Positions 56,788-64,000 of a DNA stretch of 64,000 nucleotides are shown piece after piece; positions within the stretch are counted from its first letter, which is position 1, and every line of letters starts with the position of its first letter. The notes under the pieces were generated by a model. It was not told the origin of the DNA and did not search any database. It was given only the letters and a program-made list of their open reading frames with translations. The translations under genes were made by a program, and so were the position numbers. The DNA is from Pyrococcus horikoshii OT3 (GTDB lineage: Archaea; Methanobacteriota_B; Thermococci; Thermococcales; Thermococcaceae): NCBI RefSeq assembly GCF_000011105.1, contig NC_000961.1:916662-980661 (forward strand), written 5' to 3'.

Positions 56788-57377
56788 TATCGGTTCAGGG
56801 CATTAATTTTGGACTCAAGTCTTTTTAACTTCTCCTTAAACCTCCTCATCTGGTCATTCGCTATCTCAACTATCTTATTCAGATACTCTTCTCCAACGAA
56901 TATTTCCCCATTTTCTCCCAGGAGAACATCCATTCTCTCCGTGGATCTAATCTCAACGATTAGCTTTTTGTTACTTATGCTCTTTATGTTAGAATACTTA
57001 AATCCGCAGGAAACGGCCAAGTTTACAAGCTTTACTGCATCTTCCAGGGTTTTAGCCCCTACGTGGAGGATGGGACTTCTCACAAGAAACCACAGCTGTC
57101 CACTCCTATGCTTTTTAATGGCCTCTAAAACTTCATAGAGAGAAACTTCTCTATGCCACTTCCCAAGCCATTTGGCGTTTACCTTATCTCCAAAGTGGGG
57201 CATCTCCATTACGGAGATTCTTCCAGAACATGAGGAAGTAGTGAAGTAGTTTTCTATAGAATTAATTTTCTTTAAGAGAGGGATTATGTCCTCGTCAACC
57301 TCTCCCTTTCTTAGGGCAATTTCGAGGCTCATTAGAGCCTCCTTTTTAGCCCTTTCGAAGTTCTCAGTGAACCGCAT
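56787..57377 (-). CDS. taw3: Wybutosine biosynthesis methyltransferase Taw3/TYW3
   Basis: The 196-residue protein contains IENYFTTSSCSGRISVMEMP, the TYW3 hallmark, then GKWHREVSLYEVLEAIKKHR and SPILHVGAKTLEDA. The enzyme methylates the tricyclic base at position 37 of tRNA-Phe. The start is ATG 57377 rather than an ATG 12 bases upstream, because a TATA-like CTTTAAAAGC near 57405 would make the downstream ATG leaderless. Confidence 0.88.
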   Translation of the reverse strand: MRFTENFERAKKEALMSLEIALRKGEVDEDIIPLLKKINSIENYFTTSSCSGRISVMEMPHFGDKVNAKWLGKWHREVSLYEVLEAIKKHRSGQLWFLVRSPILHVGAKTLEDAVKLVNLAVSCGFKYSNIKSISNKKLIVEIRSTERMDVLLGENGEIFVGEEYLNKIVEIANDQMRRFKEKLKRLESKINALNR

Positions 57378-57487
57378 GTATAAGAGCATTCAGGTGGAGC
57401 TTTTAAAGGTAACTTAAGCTGTTGAATATTATTCGTTGTGGGATGAGGAGTAGGGAGGGTTACAGTTTCTTCAATTTCAATGTATAT

Positions 57488-57640
57488 CTTTTTAATTTTA
57501 TACTAGCTTATTGGAACGGCCGATGGGAATGTTTGTGTTTCAGCATGTGAAGTCTTTTATAGTCTTATTGGAACTTAGGATCTTCCCTTTTTAGCACCTT
57601 CAATATACACATTTCAATTCTTTTATAATCTTATTGGAAC
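57488..57640 (-). CRISPR. Remnant of a second CRISPR array, three degenerate repeats
   Basis: Three 30-base units end in CTTATTGGAAC: 57488-57517, 57545-57574 and 57611-57640. The last is the best kept (starts ATTTCAATTC, then TTTTATAATC). They resemble the other Thermococcales repeat family ending GTCTTATTGGAAC. Spacers are about 27 and 36 bases. Divergence grows to the left, so the leader would be on the right, as in the main array. Confidence 0.8.
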
Positions 57641-58140
57641 AGGGGGGCTTTTTTCGCTCTAATTCTCTTATACAGAGTAATTGCATCACTCGAATTTATA
57701 AGGCTTGTGGAGGGTTAAACTTACCGAGGAACCCACTTTATAAATAAATCAACTTCTCCTGGGACTTTAAATTAACAAAACTACCAGGAACTCCTTGGAA
57801 AGAAACTTATTGTTTTTCATATCTTATCTCATGAACAGGCTCTATCAACTTAGCCAAGAAAAGTACTAACTTTTTACAAAAATTAAATAAAAACTCTCAA
57901 ACCTTTTCCAAAAATATATCCTCCTCAATATTTTATTTAAAAATTTCAAAAATTTTCGTAACAATTTAATAACAAAACTTTAACATAAGGAAAATACTAA
58001 TTTTAAGTAACTAAGTCAAACTCTAATCCCTCTAAAACCTCTATTCTAAAAATTAAGCCTAGACAAAGCCAAAAATCCAAAAATAATCCCAAATATCTTG
58101 CACCGAAAAATTTTTGAATAATTACTATCAAAAGCTAATA
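57641..58140. other. AT-rich interval, possible leader of the remnant CRISPR
   Basis: This 500-base gene-free stretch is very A-rich on the plus strand, like the leader of the main array. A TATA-like TTTATAAATAAA lies near 57,740. No gene was seen on either strand. Confidence 0.45.
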
Positions 58141-58151
58141 AGTGGTTAGAA

Positions 58152-59114
58152 ATGTTAAGAAAAATTACTATACTAATATTGATTCTAATATTCTCAGTTG
58201 CTTTAGTTGATCATATAAGGAATGCCAACGAGAATGAAAATATTAATCTTCTTTCGAAAATTCCGGAAGATGTGAATGAAACGGGGCTTATTGGAGGGTA
58301 TGGAAATGTTAAAGTGGCAAAAGCTACTCAGGGATATATAATATACATAAATAACTCTAAATTTTTCCTTAACGCTTCAAAGGCTTATTTCTTCCCCTGG
58401 GGGTTTGTAGTAATTGAAAAAACCTATGAAAATTTGACAATTCCAGTTTACATCTACACAAGAACAACTACAACGACCTACAGAAGAATAGAAGGCTCAA
58501 ATGATACAATCAAAGGCGTAGAAGTAGCTATCAAGGAAGGAGTTGAGAACGTAACTGAAGTTGTCGAGGTAACAAAGATTAAAGCGTACAGCTACAACGG
58601 GAGTCTCTTGTGGGAGCATAAACCTCAACCACCGTATAAGTGGGGAGCTATTTTGCATTACCCTCGAGTACTTTTCTCCAACAATAGCGAAGTGTTCTTT
58701 ATAGCTGAAATCCCCCAAGGAATTAGAGGAAACTCCCCTGATCTCCCACCACTCCTAAGGAATGTTACTCAAAACTGCTTGTATGTCTACGGAGAAAGAG
58801 GATTAATCCAAAAGTTCGTTTTCTCCAATCTATATAGGGCAACAGACGTGTTTCTCATCTCAGCACGAAATTACACGGCCTTTGGTATAGAAATTCCCTA
58901 CGGAGACAATACCCCTCACTATGCCGAAGTGTTAATTTTCCAAGGTTCCAAGGTTATCTTTAGAAAGAGCTTCGTGAGAAGTAATCCCTCCGTCCTTATG
59001 GACTTACTTACAGGAAAGGCCAAAGTTCTCCCCAATGGGTACGTGGAGTTTGGAGTTTTCGACGGAGTGGGAGTTTATCACAATGGCACCTTTAAGTATA
59101 TCCCAAGAAACTGA
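58152..59114 (+). CDS. Secreted or membrane-anchored protein of unknown function
   Basis: The 320-residue protein begins with a basic-hydrophobic signal or anchor (RKITILILILIFSVALVD) and continues as a beta-rich region with many N-x-S/T sites, suggesting glycosylation outside the cell. A Thr-run TRTTTTTYRR is present. No family was recognised. Confidence 0.65.
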   Translation: MLRKITILILILIFSVALVDHIRNANENENINLLSKIPEDVNETGLIGGYGNVKVAKATQGYIIYINNSKFFLNASKAYFFPWGFVVIEKTYENLTIPVYIYTRTTTTTYRRIEGSNDTIKGVEVAIKEGVENVTEVVEVTKIKAYSYNGSLLWEHKPQPPYKWGAILHYPRVLFSNNSEVFFIAEIPQGIRGNSPDLPPLLRNVTQNCLYVYGERGLIQKFVFSNLYRATDVFLISARNYTAFGIEIPYGDNTPHYAEVLIFQGSKVIFRKSFVRSNPSVLMDLLTGKAKVLPNGYVEFGVFDGVGVYHNGTFKYIPRN

Positions 59115-59167
59115 AACTTTTCTCCCACATCTTTTTAAATCAAAACTCAAACAACAATTCAGTTCTT

Positions 59168-59190
59168 CCCCGTGCCCAAGTGGCTCGGGG
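59168..59190 (+). promoter_or_regulatory. Stem-loop in the RNase J leader
   Basis: CCCCG-T-GCC, loop CAAGT, GGC-T-CGGGG forms a strong hairpin with a single T-T mismatch. It ends 19 bases before the ATG at 59210 and just before the GGGAGGAG ribosome site. It could control translation or mRNA stability of RNase J. Confidence 0.55.
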
Positions 59191-59209
59191 AGATGAGGGA
59201 GGAGAGAAC

Positions 59210-60532
59210 ATGATAAAAATCTACACTCTCGGGGGTTACGAGGAAGTCGGAAAGAACATGACTGCCGTTGAATACGAGGGAGAGGTAGTGATAATAGACA
59301 TGGGGATAAGGCTAGACAGGGTTTTGATTCACGAAGACGTTGAGTTCCAGAAGATGAGCTCAAAGGATCTAAGGAAGCTTGGAGCAATACCCGATGACAG
59401 ACCAATCAGGGATAAGAAGGTTGTCGCTATAGCCCTGTCTCACGGACACTTGGATCACATAGGGGCCGTGGGGAAGCTGGCCCCTCACTATCCAGATGTC
59501 CCAATATATGGAACCCCTTACACGATTAGGTTGGCGAAGAGCGAAATAAAGGGAGAGGAGTACTTTGAGGTTACGAACCCACTCTACGAGACAAATTATG
59601 GGGAGATAGTGCAAGTAAGCGAGAATCTAGCCATAGAATTTGTCCAGGTAACCCACTCAATTCCCCACTCTTCAATAGTCGTGATTCATACCCCAGAGGG
59701 AGCCGTCGTTTATGCTTGCGACTACAAATTTGACAACAATCATCCTTACGGTGAGAAACCCGACTACAAGAGGTTAAAGGAGCTTGGAAAAGAGGGTGTG
59801 AAGGTTCTAATAGCAGAATCAACGAGAGTTGCCGAGGAAACGAAAACCCCAAGTGAGGCCGTTGCAAAGATGCTTCTTGAGGACTTCTTCTTATATGAAG
59901 GAATGGAGGCCGATGGGCTTATAGCGACGACATTTGCAAGTCATATAGCAAGGCTTCAAGAGCTGATAGAGATTGCAAATAAGATGGGAAGGCAAGCTAT
60001 ATTCATAGGAAGATCTCTAGCGAAGTACACCGGGATAGCAAAGCAGTTGGGCTTGATAAAGATGAAAGGGTCTAGAGTTTTAAGAAGCCCGAATGCAGTA
60101 AGTAAAGTCCTAAAAGAGGTTTCTCAAGCGAGGGAAAATTATCTTCTCATAGTAACCGGGCATCAAGGAGAGCCTGGAGCAATCCTAACTAGAATGGCCA
60201 ATGGAGAGCTTTACGATATAGGTCCCAGGGATACCGTTGTCTTCTCAGCGGGAGTCATACCAAATCCCCTAAACATAGCCCAGAGGTATGCCCTGGAGAC
60301 AAAGCTTAAGATGAGGGGCGTGAGGATGATAAAGGATTTACATGTAAGTGGGCACGCAAGTAAGGAGGATCACAGGTACCTAATCAGAATGCTCAACCCT
60401 GAGTATATAGTTCCAGCACACGGTGAATTTAGAATGCTAACTCACTACGCTGAACTCGCGGAGGAGGAAGGTTATAGAATTGGGAAGGATGTGTTCATAT
60501 CCAGGAATGGACACATTGTCGAGATAATTTAA
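59210..60532 (+). CDS. rnj: Archaeal RNase J (beta-CASP metallo-beta-lactamase ribonuclease)
   Basis: The 440-residue protein has the metallo-beta-lactamase motif LSHGHLDHIGAVG near residue 75, an ACDYKFDNNHPYGEKP segment, and late HVSGHASKEDH and VPAHGEFRM motifs of the beta-CASP family. Archaeal RNase J is a 5'-3' exoribonuclease. An earlier in-frame start at 59180 is rejected, because it lies inside the hairpin and GGGAGGAG precedes ATG 59210. Confidence 0.92.
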   Translation: MIKIYTLGGYEEVGKNMTAVEYEGEVVIIDMGIRLDRVLIHEDVEFQKMSSKDLRKLGAIPDDRPIRDKKVVAIALSHGHLDHIGAVGKLAPHYPDVPIYGTPYTIRLAKSEIKGEEYFEVTNPLYETNYGEIVQVSENLAIEFVQVTHSIPHSSIVVIHTPEGAVVYACDYKFDNNHPYGEKPDYKRLKELGKEGVKVLIAESTRVAEETKTPSEAVAKMLLEDFFLYEGMEADGLIATTFASHIARLQELIEIANKMGRQAIFIGRSLAKYTGIAKQLGLIKMKGSRVLRSPNAVSKVLKEVSQARENYLLIVTGHQGEPGAILTRMANGELYDIGPRDTVVFSAGVIPNPLNIAQRYALETKLKMRGVRMIKDLHVSGHASKEDHRYLIRMLNPEYIVPAHGEFRMLTHYAELAEEEGYRIGKDVFISRNGHIVEII

Positions 60533-60589
60533 AAAGGGTAAAGCTCATAAGGGGCTTAATTTTTTCTTTTCCTGGTTGGAGGTGTAAGT

Positions 60590-61618
60590 ATGGAGAAATA
60601 TGAAGAACTATTTGCAAGAATAAAAGAGAAGGCTAAACTCATCGATGAGAAGATCTTCGAGCTCATCCCGGAAAAGGATCCCAGAGTCCTCTATGAGGCC
60701 GCAAGACACTATCCTTTAGCAGGTGGAAAGAGGGTTAGACCCTTCGTTGTTCTAACGTCAACTGAAGCTGTTGGCGGGGATCCTCTAAGGGCCATCTATC
60801 CAGCGGTGGCCATTGAGCTAATTCATAATTACTCCCTGGTTCACGATGATATAATGGATATGGATGAAACCAGAAGGGGAAAGCCAACTGTGCATAGAAT
60901 TTGGGGTGTAAACATGGCTATTTTAGCAGGAGATCTGCTCTTCAGTAAAGCCTTTGAAGCTGTGGCAAGGGCGGAAATTCCTCCAGAAAAGAAAGCTAGA
61001 GTATTAGAAGTTATTGTAAAGGCGTCAAATGAGCTCTGTGAAGGCCAAGCTAGAGATCTAGAGTTCGAAAAGAAGAGCACGGTAACTATAGAAGAATACA
61101 TGGAAATGATAAGCGGAAAGACGGGGGCATTATTTGAAGCTTCAGCAAAAGTCGGAGGCATAATCGGAACGGACAACGAGGAGTATATAAAAGCCCTTTC
61201 AAGTTGGGGGAGAAACGTTGGAATTGCATTCCAAATTTGGGATGATGTTCTTGACCTTATTGCCGATGAGAAAAAGCTCGGAAAGCCTGTGGGTAGTGAC
61301 ATCAGAAAGGGGAAGAAAACCCTGATAGTTGCCCACTTCTTTGAGAACGCAGATGAAAAGGATAAGCAGAGGTTCCTAAAGATTTTCGGAAAGTATGCTG
61401 GTGATGTTAAGGGGAGGGGAATTATTGAGGAAGACATCAAGTCCGATGTTATGGAAGCTATCGATCTACTTAAGAAGTATGGGAGCATAGATTATGCAGC
61501 GGAAATTGCTAAGGATATGATTAAAAAGGCAAACGAAGCCCTAAGAATCCTTCCGAAAAGTAAGGCCAGAATGGATCTAGAGTTGCTTGCTAAATTCATT
61601 GTAGAAAGAGAATACTAA
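60590..61618 (+). CDS. Geranylgeranyl/farnesyl diphosphate synthase
   Basis: The 342-residue prenyltransferase has the first Asp-rich motif as VHDDIMDMDETRRG near residue 85 and the second as IWDDVLDLIAD near residue 220. It makes C15/C20 isoprenoid diphosphates for ether lipids. GGAGGTG lies before the ATG. It follows rnj by 57 bases on the same strand. Confidence 0.92.
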   Translation: MEKYEELFARIKEKAKLIDEKIFELIPEKDPRVLYEAARHYPLAGGKRVRPFVVLTSTEAVGGDPLRAIYPAVAIELIHNYSLVHDDIMDMDETRRGKPTVHRIWGVNMAILAGDLLFSKAFEAVARAEIPPEKKARVLEVIVKASNELCEGQARDLEFEKKSTVTIEEYMEMISGKTGALFEASAKVGGIIGTDNEEYIKALSSWGRNVGIAFQIWDDVLDLIADEKKLGKPVGSDIRKGKKTLIVAHFFENADEKDKQRFLKIFGKYAGDVKGRGIIEEDIKSDVMEAIDLLKKYGSIDYAAEIAKDMIKKANEALRILPKSKARMDLELLAKFIVEREY

Positions 61619-61879
61619 CCTCCAACCCCTTTTCTATTCTTCAAATCCCCATAAATTTAAATCTTCGATTGGTATCAACCTCAATTTTACCCCAGGAGTG
61701 TTCTCCTGTAAGCCCGAGGATTATAAGATGTATGAAAGTTTTAGAGCTTGAAAAGTTATAAAGTAGTAAAAATCTGCACACCCGCTCTCTAATTCATCCC
61801 ATAAATTTACAGTCAAATTACCACCCTCTTATTCCCATAAACCTTTTTAACCCTAAAATCTCTTAGATACACGATTCTT

Positions 61880-62713
61880 ATGAAGTTTGGTATAGTTGCG
61901 AGGAGGGATAAAGAGGAAGCCCTAAAGCTAGCATACAGGGTATATGATTTCCTTAAAGTTCACGGATACGAGGTAGTTGTAGATAAAGAGACCTATGAGC
62001 ATTTTCCGCATTTCAAAGAGGGAGATGTAATCCCACTAGACGAATTTGATGTAGACTTTATAGTAGCAATAGGTGGGGATGGGACGATCCTCAGGATAGA
62101 GCATATGACTAAAAAGGATATACCGATTCTAAGCATAAATATGGGGACTCTAGGGTTTCTCACGGAAGTTGAACCATCAGATACGTTCTTTGCATTAAAT
62201 AGGTTAATAGAAGGAGAATATTACATCGACGAGAGAATTAAGGTTAGAACCTATATCGATGGGGAAAATAGGGTTCCAGATGCACTGAATGAAGTTGCGA
62301 TACTCACGGGAATCCCAGGAAAGATAATTCACATGAAGTATTATGTAGACGGAGGATTGGCCGATGAAGTAAGGGCCGATGGATTGGTTGTCTCAACTCC
62401 CACAGGTTCCACGGGGTATGCAATGTCTGCTGGAGGGCCATTTATAGACCCCAGGTTGGATGTAATTCTAATAGCCCCTCTCCTCCCCCTGCCCAAAACC
62501 TCTGTTCCAATGGTTATTCCAGGGAGTTCAAGGATAGATATAAGAATGCTGACCGATAGAGAAATAATTCTTGCTATAGATGGGCAATATTACGAGCACT
62601 TACCTCCAAACGTTGAGATAACGGTGGTAAAAAGCCCAAGAAAGACGAAATTCATAAGGTTCACAAGGGAGATTTATCCAAAATATACTATCAGGATAAA
62701 GGAAAGACACTAG
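61880..62713 (+). CDS. nadK: NAD kinase
   Basis: The 277-residue protein has the family motif GGDGTIL near residue 61, [14 protein letters not shown], and [14 protein letters not shown] around residue 175. It phosphorylates NAD to NADP. The 261-base gap before it shows no gene. It converges on the homoserine dehydrogenase with a 4-base overlap. Confidence 0.95.
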
Positions 62714-63669
62714 CGGAGGTTTGGGAATTTTAGAGTTGCCTTTATTATATCGGTGAAAACTCCGCTAGCGGTAACTCTTCCTCCTCCCCCTGGGCCCTTA
62801 AGTATAACTTCCCCTAAATTGTTCGTCCTTATAACAGCTGCATTTTGCACTCCTTCAACGAGCAACGGATTATCACTTGAAAGTTTCCTCGGCTTTACGC
62901 TTATCTTTCCCTTAGATACCTGAGCTACGAGTCTAACATTCCTGGCATCTCTAACCTCCCTAATTCCTAACCTCTCTTCCTCTTCTGGAGGTTCCCCATA
63001 GGAAACCCAGTGAAGGATCTTCGCCTTGTAATAAGCGTCTATTCCATCTATGTCCTTTGAGGGATCCTCTTCTAGAATACCTAGGCTCTTGGCTTCCTCT
63101 ATGGCATCATCAAGCGTTTTTCCTTCACTCATCTTAGTAAGAATGAAGGTGGTACTAGCATTTACAACAGCGTCAATTCTCTTAATATTCTCTCCAAGCA
63201 GATTTTCCCTTAATACACCTATTATCGGCGTTCCGGCCATTACCGTTGATTCAAAGAATATTCCTGCATTATTTTCCTTGGCTAAATTCATTAGTTCGTC
63301 ATAATAATTAGCTATGGGCGGCTTATTGCTTGTCACGACGCTTATCCCCTCACCAAGAGCAACTTTGTACATTTCATGAGCTTCATCCCAGCTACTGACA
63401 TCAACTAGAATGTTTGGTTTAACTTCCTCGACTAGCTCCTGAGGGGAAAAGTTGTAAACTTCATAATCCCCGATGTTGCTCAGCTTTCCCGTGGATTCCT
63501 TAACTTCCTTAGCTTCCAAAAGGTCAAAATCACCCCATATAGTCCCGCTTCTGTCGGTTATTGAGATGACGTTCAGTTCAACCCCAAAAATTCTACTTTT
63601 TTCAGCTATAATTTCAGCTAGAGCTCTACCAACGGTTCCAAATCCGAAAATTGAGATGTTAACTTTCAT
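62710..63669 (-). CDS. hom: Homoserine dehydrogenase
   Basis: The 319-residue enzyme has an N-terminal Rossmann motif [11 protein letters not shown], then [16 protein letters not shown], a catalytic-domain [10 protein letters not shown], and [18 protein letters not shown] at the end. It reduces aspartate semialdehyde to homoserine for threonine and methionine. It is monofunctional, without an ACT domain. Confidence 0.94.
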
Positions 63670-63752
63670 GACGAAAGGTAAGCGGAGAAAGGTTTAAAAA
63701 GCTTATGAAAGAACTTAGAAACTTTATTAACCTCAAACCTTAAGTTTAATTT

Positions 63753-64000
63753 ATGGAGGGGGTTCCTTTGAAGAATTCTAGGCCATATTTCCATAGATTC
63801 ATGGTAGATTTTATCAACGGATCTTCACCTACCGAGGTATTAAAGTTGGCCTCCAACACCGTTGATGATTTTGTAAAAGAGTTGATCTCCATATTTGAAT
63901 TAAAGGATTATAAGGTTAAATTTATGGCAATTGACGACTGGGATCACGCCGAAGGAGATAAGTTAGTAATTCTCCCGTACAGCGAGATAAGCGAGGATGG
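63753..64000 (+). CDS. Unknown protein, N-terminal part (runs off the window)
   Basis: The frame reads EGVPLKNSRPYFHRFMVDF and later MAIDDWDHAEGDKLVILPY, open to the window end. It could start at ATG 63753 or, with GGAGGGGG as ribosome site, at TTG 63768. The family is not recognised. Confidence 0.6.
   Translation, partial: MEGVPLKNSRPYFHRFMVDFINGSSPTEVLKLASNTVDDFVKELISIFELKDYKVKFMAIDDWDHAEGDKLVILPYSEISED

Overview
The window looks like a hyperthermophilic euryarchaeon of the order Thermococcales, genus Pyrococcus. It fits what I recall of P. horikoshii, but I could not check this against a database. The signs are archaeal TBP, archaeal-type Tyr-, Asp-, Ile- and Pro-tRNA synthetases, a tungsten aldehyde ferredoxin oxidoreductase, a TrmB/TreT trehalose-maltose operon, RNase J, Taw3, TTTATATA-type TATA boxes, GGTG-type Shine-Dalgarno sites, very short intergenic spaces and Thermococcales-type CRISPR repeats.

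Layout. Positions 1-17,045 are mostly core genes: proS end, a P-loop kinase-like protein, TBP, tyrS, a CYTH protein, an Lrp regulator, UbiX, a DisA-type diadenylate cyclase, a tungstopterin set (MoaD-like, radical SAM, AOR), aspS, a sugar-nucleotide pyrophosphorylase, a KaiC-like/GH57 operon, a dipeptidase and a methyltransferase. Positions 17,102-21,649 are a CRISPR array of 67 repeats and 66 spacers, read on the minus strand from a leader on its right. Positions 21,650-25,684 are an accessory island: an orphan deoxyribosyltransferase/SLOG-like protein, a wrecked archaeal ATPase, an adenine methyltransferase, a frameshifted gene facing it, and an EVE-domain protein. No cas genes are in the window.

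Positions 25,679-30,931 hold the trehalose/maltose operon (malE-malF-malG-treT-trmB), with a TrmB-type operator at the malE promoter. malK is not in its usual place after trmB. A second identical-class operator lies before a divergent acetamidase/formamidase gene that carries a one-base frameshift. Positions 32,475-43,589 hold two linked catabolic units: a small membrane subunit, sodium/solute symporter and M20 amidohydrolase; and an eight-gene set of hydantoin-racemase-like protein, DUF917, DUF1177, AroM-like, two M29-like metallopeptidases around an OPT transporter, and an Lrp regulator. This second set looks like an uncharacterised uptake and ring-opening or amide-degrading pathway and is my best candidate for an undescribed system.

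Positions 43,621-52,281 mix small conserved genes (TrmO-like, ferritin-like, DUF371, PDCD5-like, wHTH plus membrane protein) with debris: a C/D-box sRNA overlapping a stop codon, a broken secreted-protein gene, a VapBC pair with damage in both genes but an intact-looking operator, and an orphan SF2 helicase. Positions 52,350-64,000 contain ileS, an ATPase with a palindromic operator, taw3, the remnant of a second CRISPR array of a different repeat family, a secreted protein, RNase J, GGPP synthase, NAD kinase, homoserine dehydrogenase and the start of one more gene.

Start codons were moved inside several longer open frames where a good Shine-Dalgarno or a TATA-to-ATG distance clearly favoured a downstream start. 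Functions are by recognition of motifs and family memory, with no database search.
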